Shown in pieces: positions 1 through 6,574 of a stretch of 64,000 nt of DNA (position 1 is the stretch's first letter; every line of letters starts with the position of its first letter). A model generated the notes under the pieces. It worked only from the letters and a program-made list of their open reading frames with translations, ran no database searches and had not been told where the DNA came from. Made by a program: the position numbers and the translations under genes. Source of the stretch: an uncultured Eubacteriales bacterium (GTDB lineage Bacteria; Bacillota; Clostridia; Oscillospirales; CAG-272); NCBI GenBank assembly GCA_949747515.1, contig CATKFO010000051.1:1-64000 (forward strand), written 5' to 3'.

Positions 1-65
1 ATGCGATAGCCCACAATCCTAAGTTTTCTCCGCTTTCGGTTCGTGTTATTCCGGGAGTGACTTAA
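1..65 (+). CDS. C-terminal fragment of an unidentified protein
   Basis: A reading frame enters from the left edge (first full codon at base 3) and ends at TAA 63-65, giving 20 residues that finish with VRVIPGVT. A strong inverted repeat starts on the stop codon itself, as expected for a gene end. The fragment is too short to assign to a family, and chance openness cannot be excluded over 20 codons. Confidence 0.4.
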   Translation, partial: AIAHNPKFSPLSVRVIPGVT

Positions 66-155
66 TCCGGCTATAAAACCGTTTTCTTACGCCTCTCTCA
101 CATTCTGCGTTTTTATGCAGAACCGGTGGGAAAACGGTCCTGCCGGATTTTTTAT
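64..155 (+). terminator. Long nested hairpin ending in a T-run
   Basis: The outer stem pairs AATCCGGC (64-71) with GCCGGATT (142-149), followed by TTTT. A second stem pairs ACCGTTTTC (78-86) with GAAAACGGT (130-138), and an apical hairpin pairs TTCTGC (103-108) with GCAGAA (117-122). Three stacked stems are more than a simple terminator needs, so it could be the 3' end of a structured RNA. As read it terminates the gene ending at 65. Confidence 0.6.
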
Positions 156-281
156 TGTATTACTACGATATAACAAAAGGCGACGCACATTGACACGGCT
201 TCAAATAAGCAAATCCTTATTTTTTCCTGAAGTAAGGCCATGCTTTAAATTCTTTTTTCCAATGCTTAGCCTGTAATTTTG

Positions 282-326
282 CTAAAAAAATAACTCCGAA
301 AGCTTTTCAAGCCTTCAGAGTTATTT
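282..326 (-). terminator. Terminator of the CAU tRNA gene
   Basis: Read leftward, AATAACTC pairs with GAGTTATT around an inner symmetric stem and runs into a tract of seven T (complement of 284-290). It lies 7 bases past the 3' end of the tRNA gene on the same strand. Confidence 0.8.
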
Positions 327-332
327 AAAGCA

Positions 333-406
333 TGGGCCATCAGGGACTCGAACCCCGGACCTACCGGTTATGAGCCGGGAGCTCTAACCAACTGAGCTAA
401 TGGCCC
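333..406 (-). tRNA. tRNA with CAU anticodon (Met elongator or Ile2)
   Basis: A 74-base cloverleaf on the minus strand: acceptor GGGCCAT pairs with ATGGCCC, the D arm is GCTC/GAGC, the anticodon loop is CTCATAA (anticodon CAT) and a GTTCGAGT T-loop is present. CCA is not encoded. CAU is read by Met tRNA, or by Ile2 after lysidine modification. The 5' half (TTAGCTCAGTTGGTTAGAGC) resembles Ile2 genes, but sequence alone does not settle it. It is not the initiator, which is at 30418-30491. Confidence 0.92.
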
Positions 407-418
407 TCGTACTCTTTT

Positions 419-448
419 ATTTTACCACACATTGCGAGGCTTTGTCAA
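419..448 (-). promoter_or_regulatory. Promoter of the CAU tRNA
   Basis: On the minus strand a TTGACA -35 box (complement of 443-448) is separated by 18 bases from TAAAAT (complement of 419-424), 13 bases upstream of the tRNA 5' end. Confidence 0.75.
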
Positions 449-542
449 TAGTTTTTTTCAATGTTTTATTATATTCTCGCAATATTATGATATACTCTAC
501 GTTTAAGAGAGCGCCGCGGGACAAAATTGCGTCTTAAAAAAA

Positions 543-1202
543 TCAAATAAGGTCCTGATCGTTTATTTGGAGACGAAATCTAAGTCCAAGGCGTTCAGCC
601 GCTTTACGGCAAAGAAGCATTCGTCCGAGAAATATTTCAAAGTAATCCATTACAGCGCTGATTTCAGTATCTATCTTAAGATCCAGCGCTACCGAACGAC
701 TGTCCGATTCAAGCCTCAGTTCTGAAGATTCTACAGAATAGTTTACTCTATCGTGGATATCAAAGCTTGACAGATCGGTATTTCTCACTCTGGATCGGCG
801 CACGTCCGATTTATCCGCAAGTATTAACGCCGCGGAAACAGAGTTGACGGGAACTCCAGTGCCTTCGTCATGATTTCCAATAGCCGTGACTATCGTCGCA
901 AGATCGGCGGGATCCATATCCATTCTGTCAAGTATACGAAAAGCCATTACGGCTCCGCTTTGCGAATGATCAGTTCTGTTAACAAGATTTCCGATATCGT
1001 GAAGATATCCGGCAATCTTGGCGTTTTCCACCGTTCTGTCGTCATATTTCAACCGGCTCAGCAAAAACGCGGCGGTCTCCGCCACTTTAGTCACATGGGC
1101 GAAGCTATGTTCTGTAAATCCCAAGACCTTGAGGGACTCGTCAGCCCTTTTTATATATGTGCGTATCGTCTCGTCATGCTTTAGCTGTTCGTATGTTATC
1201 AT
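543..1202 (-). CDS. HD-domain metal-dependent phosphohydrolase
   Basis: A 219-residue HD-domain protein. Metal-site candidates are H32/H36 in EHSFAH, the H68-D69 doublet in YLHDIGN, H79 in DHSQSG and the GNHDEG segment; the order H...HD...H...D is that of HD phosphohydrolases, which cleave phosphate esters such as nucleotides. The substrate is not evident. Two in-frame ATGs lie 12 bases apart (1214 and 1202); the second is preferred because GGAG sits 6 bases before it, while the first has AGAGGT directly abutting it. It follows the ketose operon on the same strand after 156 bases, with no clear terminator between, so co-transcription is possible but unproven. Confidence 0.8.
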   Translation of the reverse strand: MITYEQLKHDETIRTYIKRADESLKVLGFTEHSFAHVTKVAETAAFLLSRLKYDDRTVENAKIAGYLHDIGNLVNRTDHSQSGAVMAFRILDRMDMDPADLATIVTAIGNHDEGTGVPVNSVSAALILADKSDVRRSRVRNTDLSSFDIHDRVNYSVESSELRLESDSRSVALDLKIDTEISAVMDYFEIFLGRMLLCRKAAERLGLRFRLQINDQDLI

Positions 1203-1358
1203 AATCGGCTCCATACCTCTTATAAATTTATTCCTTTAACGCAGACGGCCTGAAATGTATCCGATGCCCGCGGACGAAATAATTTATACGACGCCGACGC
1301 AAGTACGTCAAAGTCTTTTTAATATTACCTCAGTCCGCGGATATCTTCTTTTTAATAC

Positions 1359-2198
1359 TTAAGCCTTACCTGCGGAGGAGCACATGTCTATTTTCTCAAG
1401 ACAAAGAGCCTTAACGGCTTCTCTGGCCGGGCCCATAAACTTCTTCGGGTCGATTATGCCTCCGTCCTCCAGAGCTTCTCGAACAGCCTTAGTAGCCGCG
1501 GCTCGCAGCTCGGTGGCGAAATTCACCTTAGCCATACCGAGTGAAATAGCGCGGCGGACGCTTGCTTCCGGAACGCCGGATCCGCCGTGTAGCACCAACG
1601 GAGCCGAGACTACGTCTCTGATAGCCGCGATTCGTTCGAAGTCCAGCTTCGGTTCTCCTTTATAAAAGCCGTGAGCTGTTCCGATAGCTATAGCTAGAAT
1701 ATCTACTCCTGTGAATTCTGCGAATGATTTCGCCTCGTCAATGTTGGTATAGATATCCTCTGAAGATATATTATCTTCCTTGCCGCCTACGCACCCAAGC
1801 TCCGCTTCTACAGTCACGCCCATGGGACGCGCCGCGTCTACGACCGCCTTTGTAATGCGCGCGTTATCCTCATAGGGCAGCTTCGAGCCGTCGAACATTA
1901 CGGAAGTGTAGCCGGTTCTGATCGCAACCATAACGTCGTCGAAGGAAGTACAATGGTCAAGGTGGAGCGCCACCGGAACGGTCGCCTCCCGCGCAAGCGT
2001 AGACACGATCGCATGAGCCATAGACGGCTTAAAATACTTTACTGTAGGGGACGTGGTTTGAATCATTACGGGAGAGCGAGCCTCCTCGGCCGCCGCGATA
2101 ATGCCCTGCGCCATTTCCATATTTTCAGCGTTAAAAGCTGGAACGGCATAGCCGCCCGCTTTCGCCGCGTTTATCATTTCTTTGCTTGATACGAACAT
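1359..2198 (-). CDS. Class II ketose-1,6-bisphosphate aldolase
   Basis: A 279-residue zinc-dependent class II aldolase of the GatY/KbaY/FbaA type, which splits a ketose 1,6-bisphosphate into dihydroxyacetone phosphate and glyceraldehyde 3-phosphate in the cytoplasm. Visible residues are the LDHC motif with D81/H82 (catalytic Asp and zinc His), E132 in VEAELG, H175 in GTAHGFYKG and H203 in LHGGSG. The order and spacing resemble tagatose-bisphosphate aldolase GatY more than glycolytic enzymes, but specificity for tagatose versus fructose cannot be read from sequence. It is the last gene of the leftward epimerase-kinase-kinase-aldolase operon, so it probably closes that pathway. AAAGG upstream supports the ATG at 2198. 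Confidence 0.9.
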   Translation of the reverse strand: MFVSSKEMINAAKAGGYAVPAFNAENMEMAQGIIAAAEEARSPVMIQTTSPTVKYFKPSMAHAIVSTLAREATVPVALHLDHCTSFDDVMVAIRTGYTSVMFDGSKLPYEDNARITKAVVDAARPMGVTVEAELGCVGGKEDNISSEDIYTNIDEAKSFAEFTGVDILAIAIGTAHGFYKGEPKLDFERIAAIRDVVSAPLVLHGGSGVPEASVRRAISLGMAKVNFATELRAAATKAVREALEDGGIIDPKKFMGPAREAVKALCLEKIDMCSSAGKA

Positions 2199-2264
2199 GA
2201 GAATTACCTTTCTGAATTGACGTTGTATTATATAATTAGGCGTTTTTCGCCGATAAAGCTGAAA

Positions 2265-3191
2265 TCATCGAATATCCGGATTCGCCGAGATGATCTCCCC
2301 GACAGTCTCGGGACTTATTTTTCCTTCCATGGGACCGAACGCGGCGGTATTTAAGGCCGCGGCCGCCGAAGCGCGCTTTGCAGAATCTTTTATGGAGAGT
2401 CCTTCGATAAGAGAAACAAGGAAAGTCGCGTCGAAAGAGTCTCCGGCTCCGGTCGCGTCTACGGGGACTACCGGATAAATACCGAATTCTTCGTATCCGT
2501 CTCTGGTAAATATTCGGCATCCTTTAGAACCGTTTTTAAGAGCGATAATCTCGAGAACATCGTTTTCAAAGCATTTTTTAACGGCGGATTCAACGCTGTC
2601 GCAGCCAGTCATAAGAAGCAGCTCGGAAACTCCGGGCATAAAGACGCTGGTCATATCCATGATCTGACGGGCGGCGGCGGCGCCGCCGAGAAGCTCCGGT
2701 CTGATGTTCGGGTCAAAGGATATCTTTGCTCCCTTGGAGCGGAATTTCTCAGCGGTCTTCACGATTTCACGTCCGAAGGATTCCTTCGCCATAAGCGAGC
2801 ATCCCATAACGTGGAAGAAATCGGCGGAAGGAACCGATTCGGGAGCGACGGCCGCGGCCGCCGGAGTGTTGCCGATATGGAAAATAAACTTTCGGGAGCC
2901 GTCCTCAAAATAGGTTACAAAAGCGCAGCCGGTAGAGCACGACGGATCCTCCAGAACGAGAGATACGTCGACTCCGTCCTTCTCAAGCCGTCCTTTAACG
3001 CATTTTCCGAAATCGTCGCGTCCAACTCCGCTTATAATGCCGGCTCCGTGTCCGAGACGCGCTACGGTGTCTATGAATATAGCCGGAGCTCCGCTTGGGA
3101 AAGGACCGCGGAAAGTATCGGCTTTGTCGAGGGGAGAGCCCTCGCGCTCGCGCATGATCTCAACGATCATCTCGCCCATTGTCCAAATCAT
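2265..3191 (-). CDS. PfkB-family ketose kinase, tagatose kinase-like
   Basis: A 308-residue ribokinase/PfkB carbohydrate kinase. The N-terminal MGEMIVEIM and FPSGAPAIFIDTVARLG segments recall the tagatose kinases of galactitol catabolism, and GAGDSFD near residue 249 carries the catalytic Asp base of the family. An AGGAG site lies 6 bases before the ATG. It sits between the P-loop kinase and the aldolase in a four-gene operon. Likely role (inference): phosphorylation of the ketose released by the epimerase at 3855-4721. Whether it acts at C1 or C6, and on tagatose, fructose or allulose, cannot be decided here. Confidence 0.82.
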   Translation of the reverse strand: MIWTMGEMIVEIMREREGSPLDKADTFRGPFPSGAPAIFIDTVARLGHGAGIISGVGRDDFGKCVKGRLEKDGVDVSLVLEDPSCSTGCAFVTYFEDGSRKFIFHIGNTPAAAAVAPESVPSADFFHVMGCSLMAKESFGREIVKTAEKFRSKGAKISFDPNIRPELLGGAAAARQIMDMTSVFMPGVSELLLMTGCDSVESAVKKCFENDVLEIIALKNGSKGCRIFTRDGYEEFGIYPVVPVDATGAGDSFDATFLVSLIEGLSIKDSAKRASAAAALNTAAFGPMEGKISPETVGEIISANPDIR

Positions 3192-3224
3192 ATTTTTTCT
3201 CCTGTTTATCTGATAATTTAAACG

Positions 3225-3806
3225 TTACACGCCCGAAGCGGCGTTTATATCGAGCGTCTTGAGAGCGAGGAGTGTTTTTTCAAGACCCTCGTCGAAAGAG
3301 ACCTCGTTATCTATGATAAAGTCCGCGTATTCGCGCGTAGGAAGACAAAACTCCGCCTCCCGGCGCCTGGCGCGCTTCAAATAATAATTTCCTATAAATT
3401 CGGGAGTCTGACCGAATAAGGCTGTGTTCCTAAGAATTCGCCTATAAAGACACGTTTCCGGAGAAGCCGTGACAAATATTTTCAGATCCATCGCTTCGCG
3501 CAGATTATCGTCGTTAAGCACAAGGAGTCCTTCCACAATAACGTAACGATACTCTTTACTTTCGGCCGCGCGCGCAACGTCCCCGAAAAGCTCTCCGTAC
3601 TTCACGCTGTCCGGATGATTCCAGTCGTCGTACGTTTCTCCGTCGTCCGGAGACACAATCTTCGGCAGTTCAGACTTGAAGTACGAGTCGGGGTGAAAAG
3701 CAACGCGGTCTTGACCGAGTCTGCGCTCAAGTTCTTTTGAAACGGTGGATTTACCTCCGCCGGACGGCCCCGCGACGCCTATTATAACGGAATTAGCATG
3801 TTTCAT
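3225..3806 (-). CDS. Uridine kinase-like P-loop sugar or nucleoside kinase
   Basis: A 193-residue P-loop kinase of the phosphoribulokinase/uridine kinase superfamily. Walker A is GPSGGGKST near the N-terminus, followed by a DSYF substrate-loop motif and VIVEGLLVL as the Walker B-like strand. ATG 3806 is chosen over a TTG two codons upstream because an ACGGA element lies about 6 bases before it. Family members phosphorylate uridine, ribulose 5-phosphate, pantothenate or nicotinamide riboside. The position between epimerase and PfkB kinase suggests it adds a phosphate to a sugar or sugar phosphate in the same pathway, perhaps the second phosphate the aldolase needs. That role is an inference. 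Confidence 0.75.
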   Translation of the reverse strand: MKHANSVIIGVAGPSGGGKSTVSKELERRLGQDRVAFHPDSYFKSELPKIVSPDDGETYDDWNHPDSVKYGELFGDVARAAESKEYRYVIVEGLLVLNDDNLREAMDLKIFVTASPETCLYRRILRNTALFGQTPEFIGNYYLKRARRREAEFCLPTREYADFIIDNEVSFDEGLEKTLLALKTLDINAASGV

Positions 3807-3854
3807 CGACAATCCGTCCCATAATCGTTTATGCTTTTGTTTACGCTTGTATCT

Positions 3855-4721
3855 TTAAGCTTCAAACTTACCGCGCAGGAATTCGAGGGAAGCCTTAATA
3901 TCGCGATCCATTTGCTCGGGAGTAGCTCCTCCGGACAAGTCGCGCCATACCTTAATGTCCTCGCCTACCTTGCCTCCGGTTGTAACGAACGGTTCCATGA
4001 CGACGTTTCCGTCAAACCCGATCTCACGGAGAGCGGCTCCCATCTCGGCCCACGGCAGATGTCCGACGCCGGGCAGACGTCTGTTGCCCTCTCCTACGTG
4101 AACGTGTCCGAGAAGCTTTCCAGCGGTGCGGAACGCGTCGGGAAGGTTATCCTCCTCAATATTCATGTGGAAGGTGTCGAGCAAGAGCTTAACCGCGGGC
4201 ATGTCTACGTCGCGGCAGAAACGCACGCCTTCTTCGGCCGTATTAAGGATATGAGTTTCAAAGCGGTTTACAACTTCAAGACAGAAGTCGATGCCGAGAT
4301 CTCCAGCGACGCCGCCCAGCTTCTTTACGCTCTCGACTGCGCGGGCCCAGATAGCGTCCTTGTCGAGATCGGTAAAATCGTTCGGCCAGTATGTATACAT
4401 AACGCCTACTATAGAACGCGAGTCGAGGCGATCCATCTTCTTCATAATGTCGGAAAGGAATTTAACTCCGTCCGCGCGAACGGACGCGTCTGAAGAGCCG
4501 ACGTCGTATTTTTTAGCGGGTCCTATATTTGATGTAATCTTAATACCGAGATCTTTTGTAAGAGCCTTAAGCTCGTCGAGCTCGCAGTCGCTCATTTTCA
4601 GAAGATCGCCGGCAGATATTTCAAGGATGTCGAAGCCAATGTCCGCTGCCTTCTTTGCAAAATATTTGTAGTCGCCTGTCCATTCATGCGTCCAGTACGC
4701 GTAGAGAGTTCCATATTTCAT
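3855..4721 (-). CDS. Ketose 3-epimerase (D-allulose/D-tagatose 3-epimerase family)
   Basis: A 288-residue TIM-barrel sugar epimerase strongly resembling D-psicose (allulose) 3-epimerases of clostridia: the N-terminus MKYGTLYAYW, then FDILEIS, LEVVNRFE, LLDTFHMNIEE, HVHVGEGNRR and VMEPFV appear in the family order. The metal ligands are the Glu of LEVVNRFE, the Asp of LDTFHM, the His of HVHVGE and the Glu of VMEPF. The family interconverts fructose/allulose and tagatose/sorbose. ATG 4721 is chosen, with GAAGGGAA 7 bases upstream; the frame stays open 30 codons further up but that part overlaps the promoter. It is the first gene of the leftward operon. Confidence 0.9.
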   Translation of the reverse strand: MKYGTLYAYWTHEWTGDYKYFAKKAADIGFDILEISAGDLLKMSDCELDELKALTKDLGIKITSNIGPAKKYDVGSSDASVRADGVKFLSDIMKKMDRLDSRSIVGVMYTYWPNDFTDLDKDAIWARAVESVKKLGGVAGDLGIDFCLEVVNRFETHILNTAEEGVRFCRDVDMPAVKLLLDTFHMNIEEDNLPDAFRTAGKLLGHVHVGEGNRRLPGVGHLPWAEMGAALREIGFDGNVVMEPFVTTGGKVGEDIKVWRDLSGGATPEQMDRDIKASLEFLRGKFEA

Positions 4722-4799
4722 GTTTTGTTCCCTTCTCCCGCCGCTATTGGCGAGCCGTCCCGCCGAGAGCAGCGAAACGGTAAAATTTTGATCATCTTC

Positions 4800-4828
4800 A
4801 TTATATATCATACAAATGTAAATTTCAA
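4800..4828 (-). promoter_or_regulatory. Promoter of the ketose operon
   Basis: On the minus strand TTGAAA (complement of 4823-4828) lies 17 bases from TATAAT (complement of 4800-4805), about 80 bases upstream of the epimerase start. The remaining 300 bases up to the divergent promoter at 5128 hold no gene or clear operator that I can see. Confidence 0.8.
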
Positions 4829-5127
4829 GAGCCAGATAAGATAATAAAATACCGCGGCGGTTATAAAATGAATACCCGAATAAATTTTCTTACAATACGG
4901 TTGAAACTGAAAGCTCTGTTAAGCGCAGAAAATACCGCATATCCGTTGATTTATGCAACCTATGCCGTTGTCAATAAAAAATCATCGCGCCGCCCTCTAT
5001 GTAATTTATATCGCCGATAAATCATTAATTTTCAGAGATCGGATAACAGTTTTGGTCGACTTACTACAGTTAATCTCGACCTGTTTATAACAGATTTCAA
5101 GCTCGACAAAGGTCAACATATCAATCG

Positions 5128-5157
5128 TTGACATTCAACTTTATGCTATGATATAAT
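5128..5157 (+). promoter_or_regulatory. Promoter of the 5200-6195 gene
   Basis: TTGACA (5128-5133), 18 bases, TATAAT (5152-5157). The gene starts 43 bases downstream, with AAAAGGA as its ribosome binding site. Confidence 0.8.
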
Positions 5158-5199
5158 AATAAAAATTATAATATTATAATTTAAAAGGAACGCGTCGGT

Positions 5200-6195
5200 A
5201 TGAAAACTAATAAAATTGAGCTCAATCAGTTCACCACATGGGAACATGGTGAGAATTTCACATTTTCCGCCTGCATGAAACAACTGATGGAATGTCTCGG
5301 CGGTAATCGAGAACTATACACTTACGGCTTTTTCGCAGGTCTTAGCGGCGACGACTTCGTTATGTGCTACGGCGGCGACAACGGGCAATACAACGATTGC
5401 GTGTCCGCTTGTGAAGAAACCGACACTTTCCTTCGGAGAACTTTGGGTAGAATCGGACTACCGTTTTCATTCGTCCCCTCTAAGACATGGAGAGAAGACA
5501 TGGAAAATATAAAAATACGAATTCGTAAGTTTATCGACAAAGGAATTCCAATACTAGTCAAAGGAGAAGAGAAAGATAAAAGCTATTCTCTACTGTTCGC
5601 CTATGATCAAGACGGAGAAGTCTTTACTACCACATGCGGAGCCTCCGAAGCCGGGACGCCATCAGGGCTTCAGGAGACGTCATACATACTTGGACTTAAC
5701 AATCTCAGCTTTATATTTATTGATAGTCTGCCACACATCGAAGATCTTGCTCTCGTTTACAGAGAATCCATTTTACAACTACCTGATCTCATGCGAGGAC
5801 GGGCAGAACCTGGAGTTACCTTTGGAGCCGATGCATATATAAATTGGGCGAACGATCTGTTGGGAGGGCGCTACGCAGGCTGTACCGCCGAGAGCTTTCG
5901 CAAATGGGAAGACTGGAGCATCTACATATGCAACCTCGCTACCAACGCCAGACATGGCTGGGATTTCATCGCCAAAGCTTATGTTTATAATCCCGATTTG
6001 CCAAATATCTTACATTTAATTGCTCTGCTTGACCGTAACGAAGAAGTGTGGGACTATTTGGAGGATCTGGGTTTTGGATTTAACATCAAAGCGGATGCTT
6101 TTGGCGATAAGGAGAAATGTGCTCTCGCGGCCAATGCAATTCTAAAGCTGGCTAAGACAAACGAAGATATAATTCGGCTGTTTGAACCGCTTTAA
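5200..6195 (+). CDS. Uncharacterised protein, possibly BtrH/C39-peptidase-like
   Basis: A 331-residue soluble protein without signal peptide or membrane segment. The early Cys in FSACMKQLMECLGG, the GIPILVKGE strand in the first half and a helical second half (GADAYINWANDLL, FRKWEDWSIY) recall the layout of BtrH-type proteins: a C39 papain-like N-terminal domain with a helical C-terminal part. In that family the N-terminal Cys acts in acyl transfer or thioester chemistry. This is a resemblance by eye, not a firm assignment. It is a single-gene unit with its own promoter and terminator and diverges from the ketose operon. Confidence 0.55.
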   Translation: MKTNKIELNQFTTWEHGENFTFSACMKQLMECLGGNRELYTYGFFAGLSGDDFVMCYGGDNGQYNDCVSACEETDTFLRRTLGRIGLPFSFVPSKTWREDMENIKIRIRKFIDKGIPILVKGEEKDKSYSLLFAYDQDGEVFTTTCGASEAGTPSGLQETSYILGLNNLSFIFIDSLPHIEDLALVYRESILQLPDLMRGRAEPGVTFGADAYINWANDLLGGRYAGCTAESFRKWEDWSIYICNLATNARHGWDFIAKAYVYNPDLPNILHLIALLDRNEEVWDYLEDLGFGFNIKADAFGDKEKCALAANAILKLAKTNEDIIRLFEPL

Positions 6196-6230
6196 ATAGC
6201 GCCTATAGTTCGTCAGTTTTCTAAATACTG

Positions 6231-6265
6231 AGTCCAGAGATAAAGTCTTTGGACTTTTTCTTTGT
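6231..6265 (+). terminator. Terminator of the 5200-6195 gene
   Basis: AGTCCA (6231-6236) pairs with TGGACT (6250-6255), extended by AGA/TCT, then TTTTCTTT. It begins 35 bases after the stop codon. Confidence 0.8.
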
Positions 6266-6512
6266 ATAGTAAAACGCATATTTTATGATTGGTTTGGAGC
6301 TCCGATTTTATATACCTTCAATTGAATACAGAAATTTGGTGAACTTCTCTTTTATGAATAACATTTAATCAGCATCACGGTATAACCTCACTTATATTCA
6401 TTAAATTTTATGTGAAAAACCTTGCGCTTTGAGTTAGAATCTATCTCTGCATAATTTTGAATTCATAACTATAGAGTCTTTCAACTTTTATAAAAAACGC
6501 GACTGATAAAAT

Positions 6513-6548
6513 AAAGGCAGATACATGTTTTTTCATGCGTCTGCCTTT
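6513..6548 (-). terminator. Bidirectional terminator downstream of valS
   Basis: AAAGGCAGA (6513-6521) pairs with TCTGCCTTT (6540-6548). The T-rich flank follows in both directions, so it can end valS leftward. The 250 bases between it and the 6231 terminator hold nothing I recognise. Confidence 0.75.
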
Positions 6549-6574
6549 ACTTTTTTACTATTGAGACTCGAAGT

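Noticed and set aside
1..155. Possible 3' end of RNase P RNA, from an AATCCGGCTAT segment
   Set aside because: The conserved ACAGAA...GGCTTA signature of RNase P is not present, and the segment fits a gene end with a terminator.
870..1239. Rightward frames over the HD-domain gene
   Set aside because: Antisense shadows of the HD-domain gene without motifs or ribosome binding sites.
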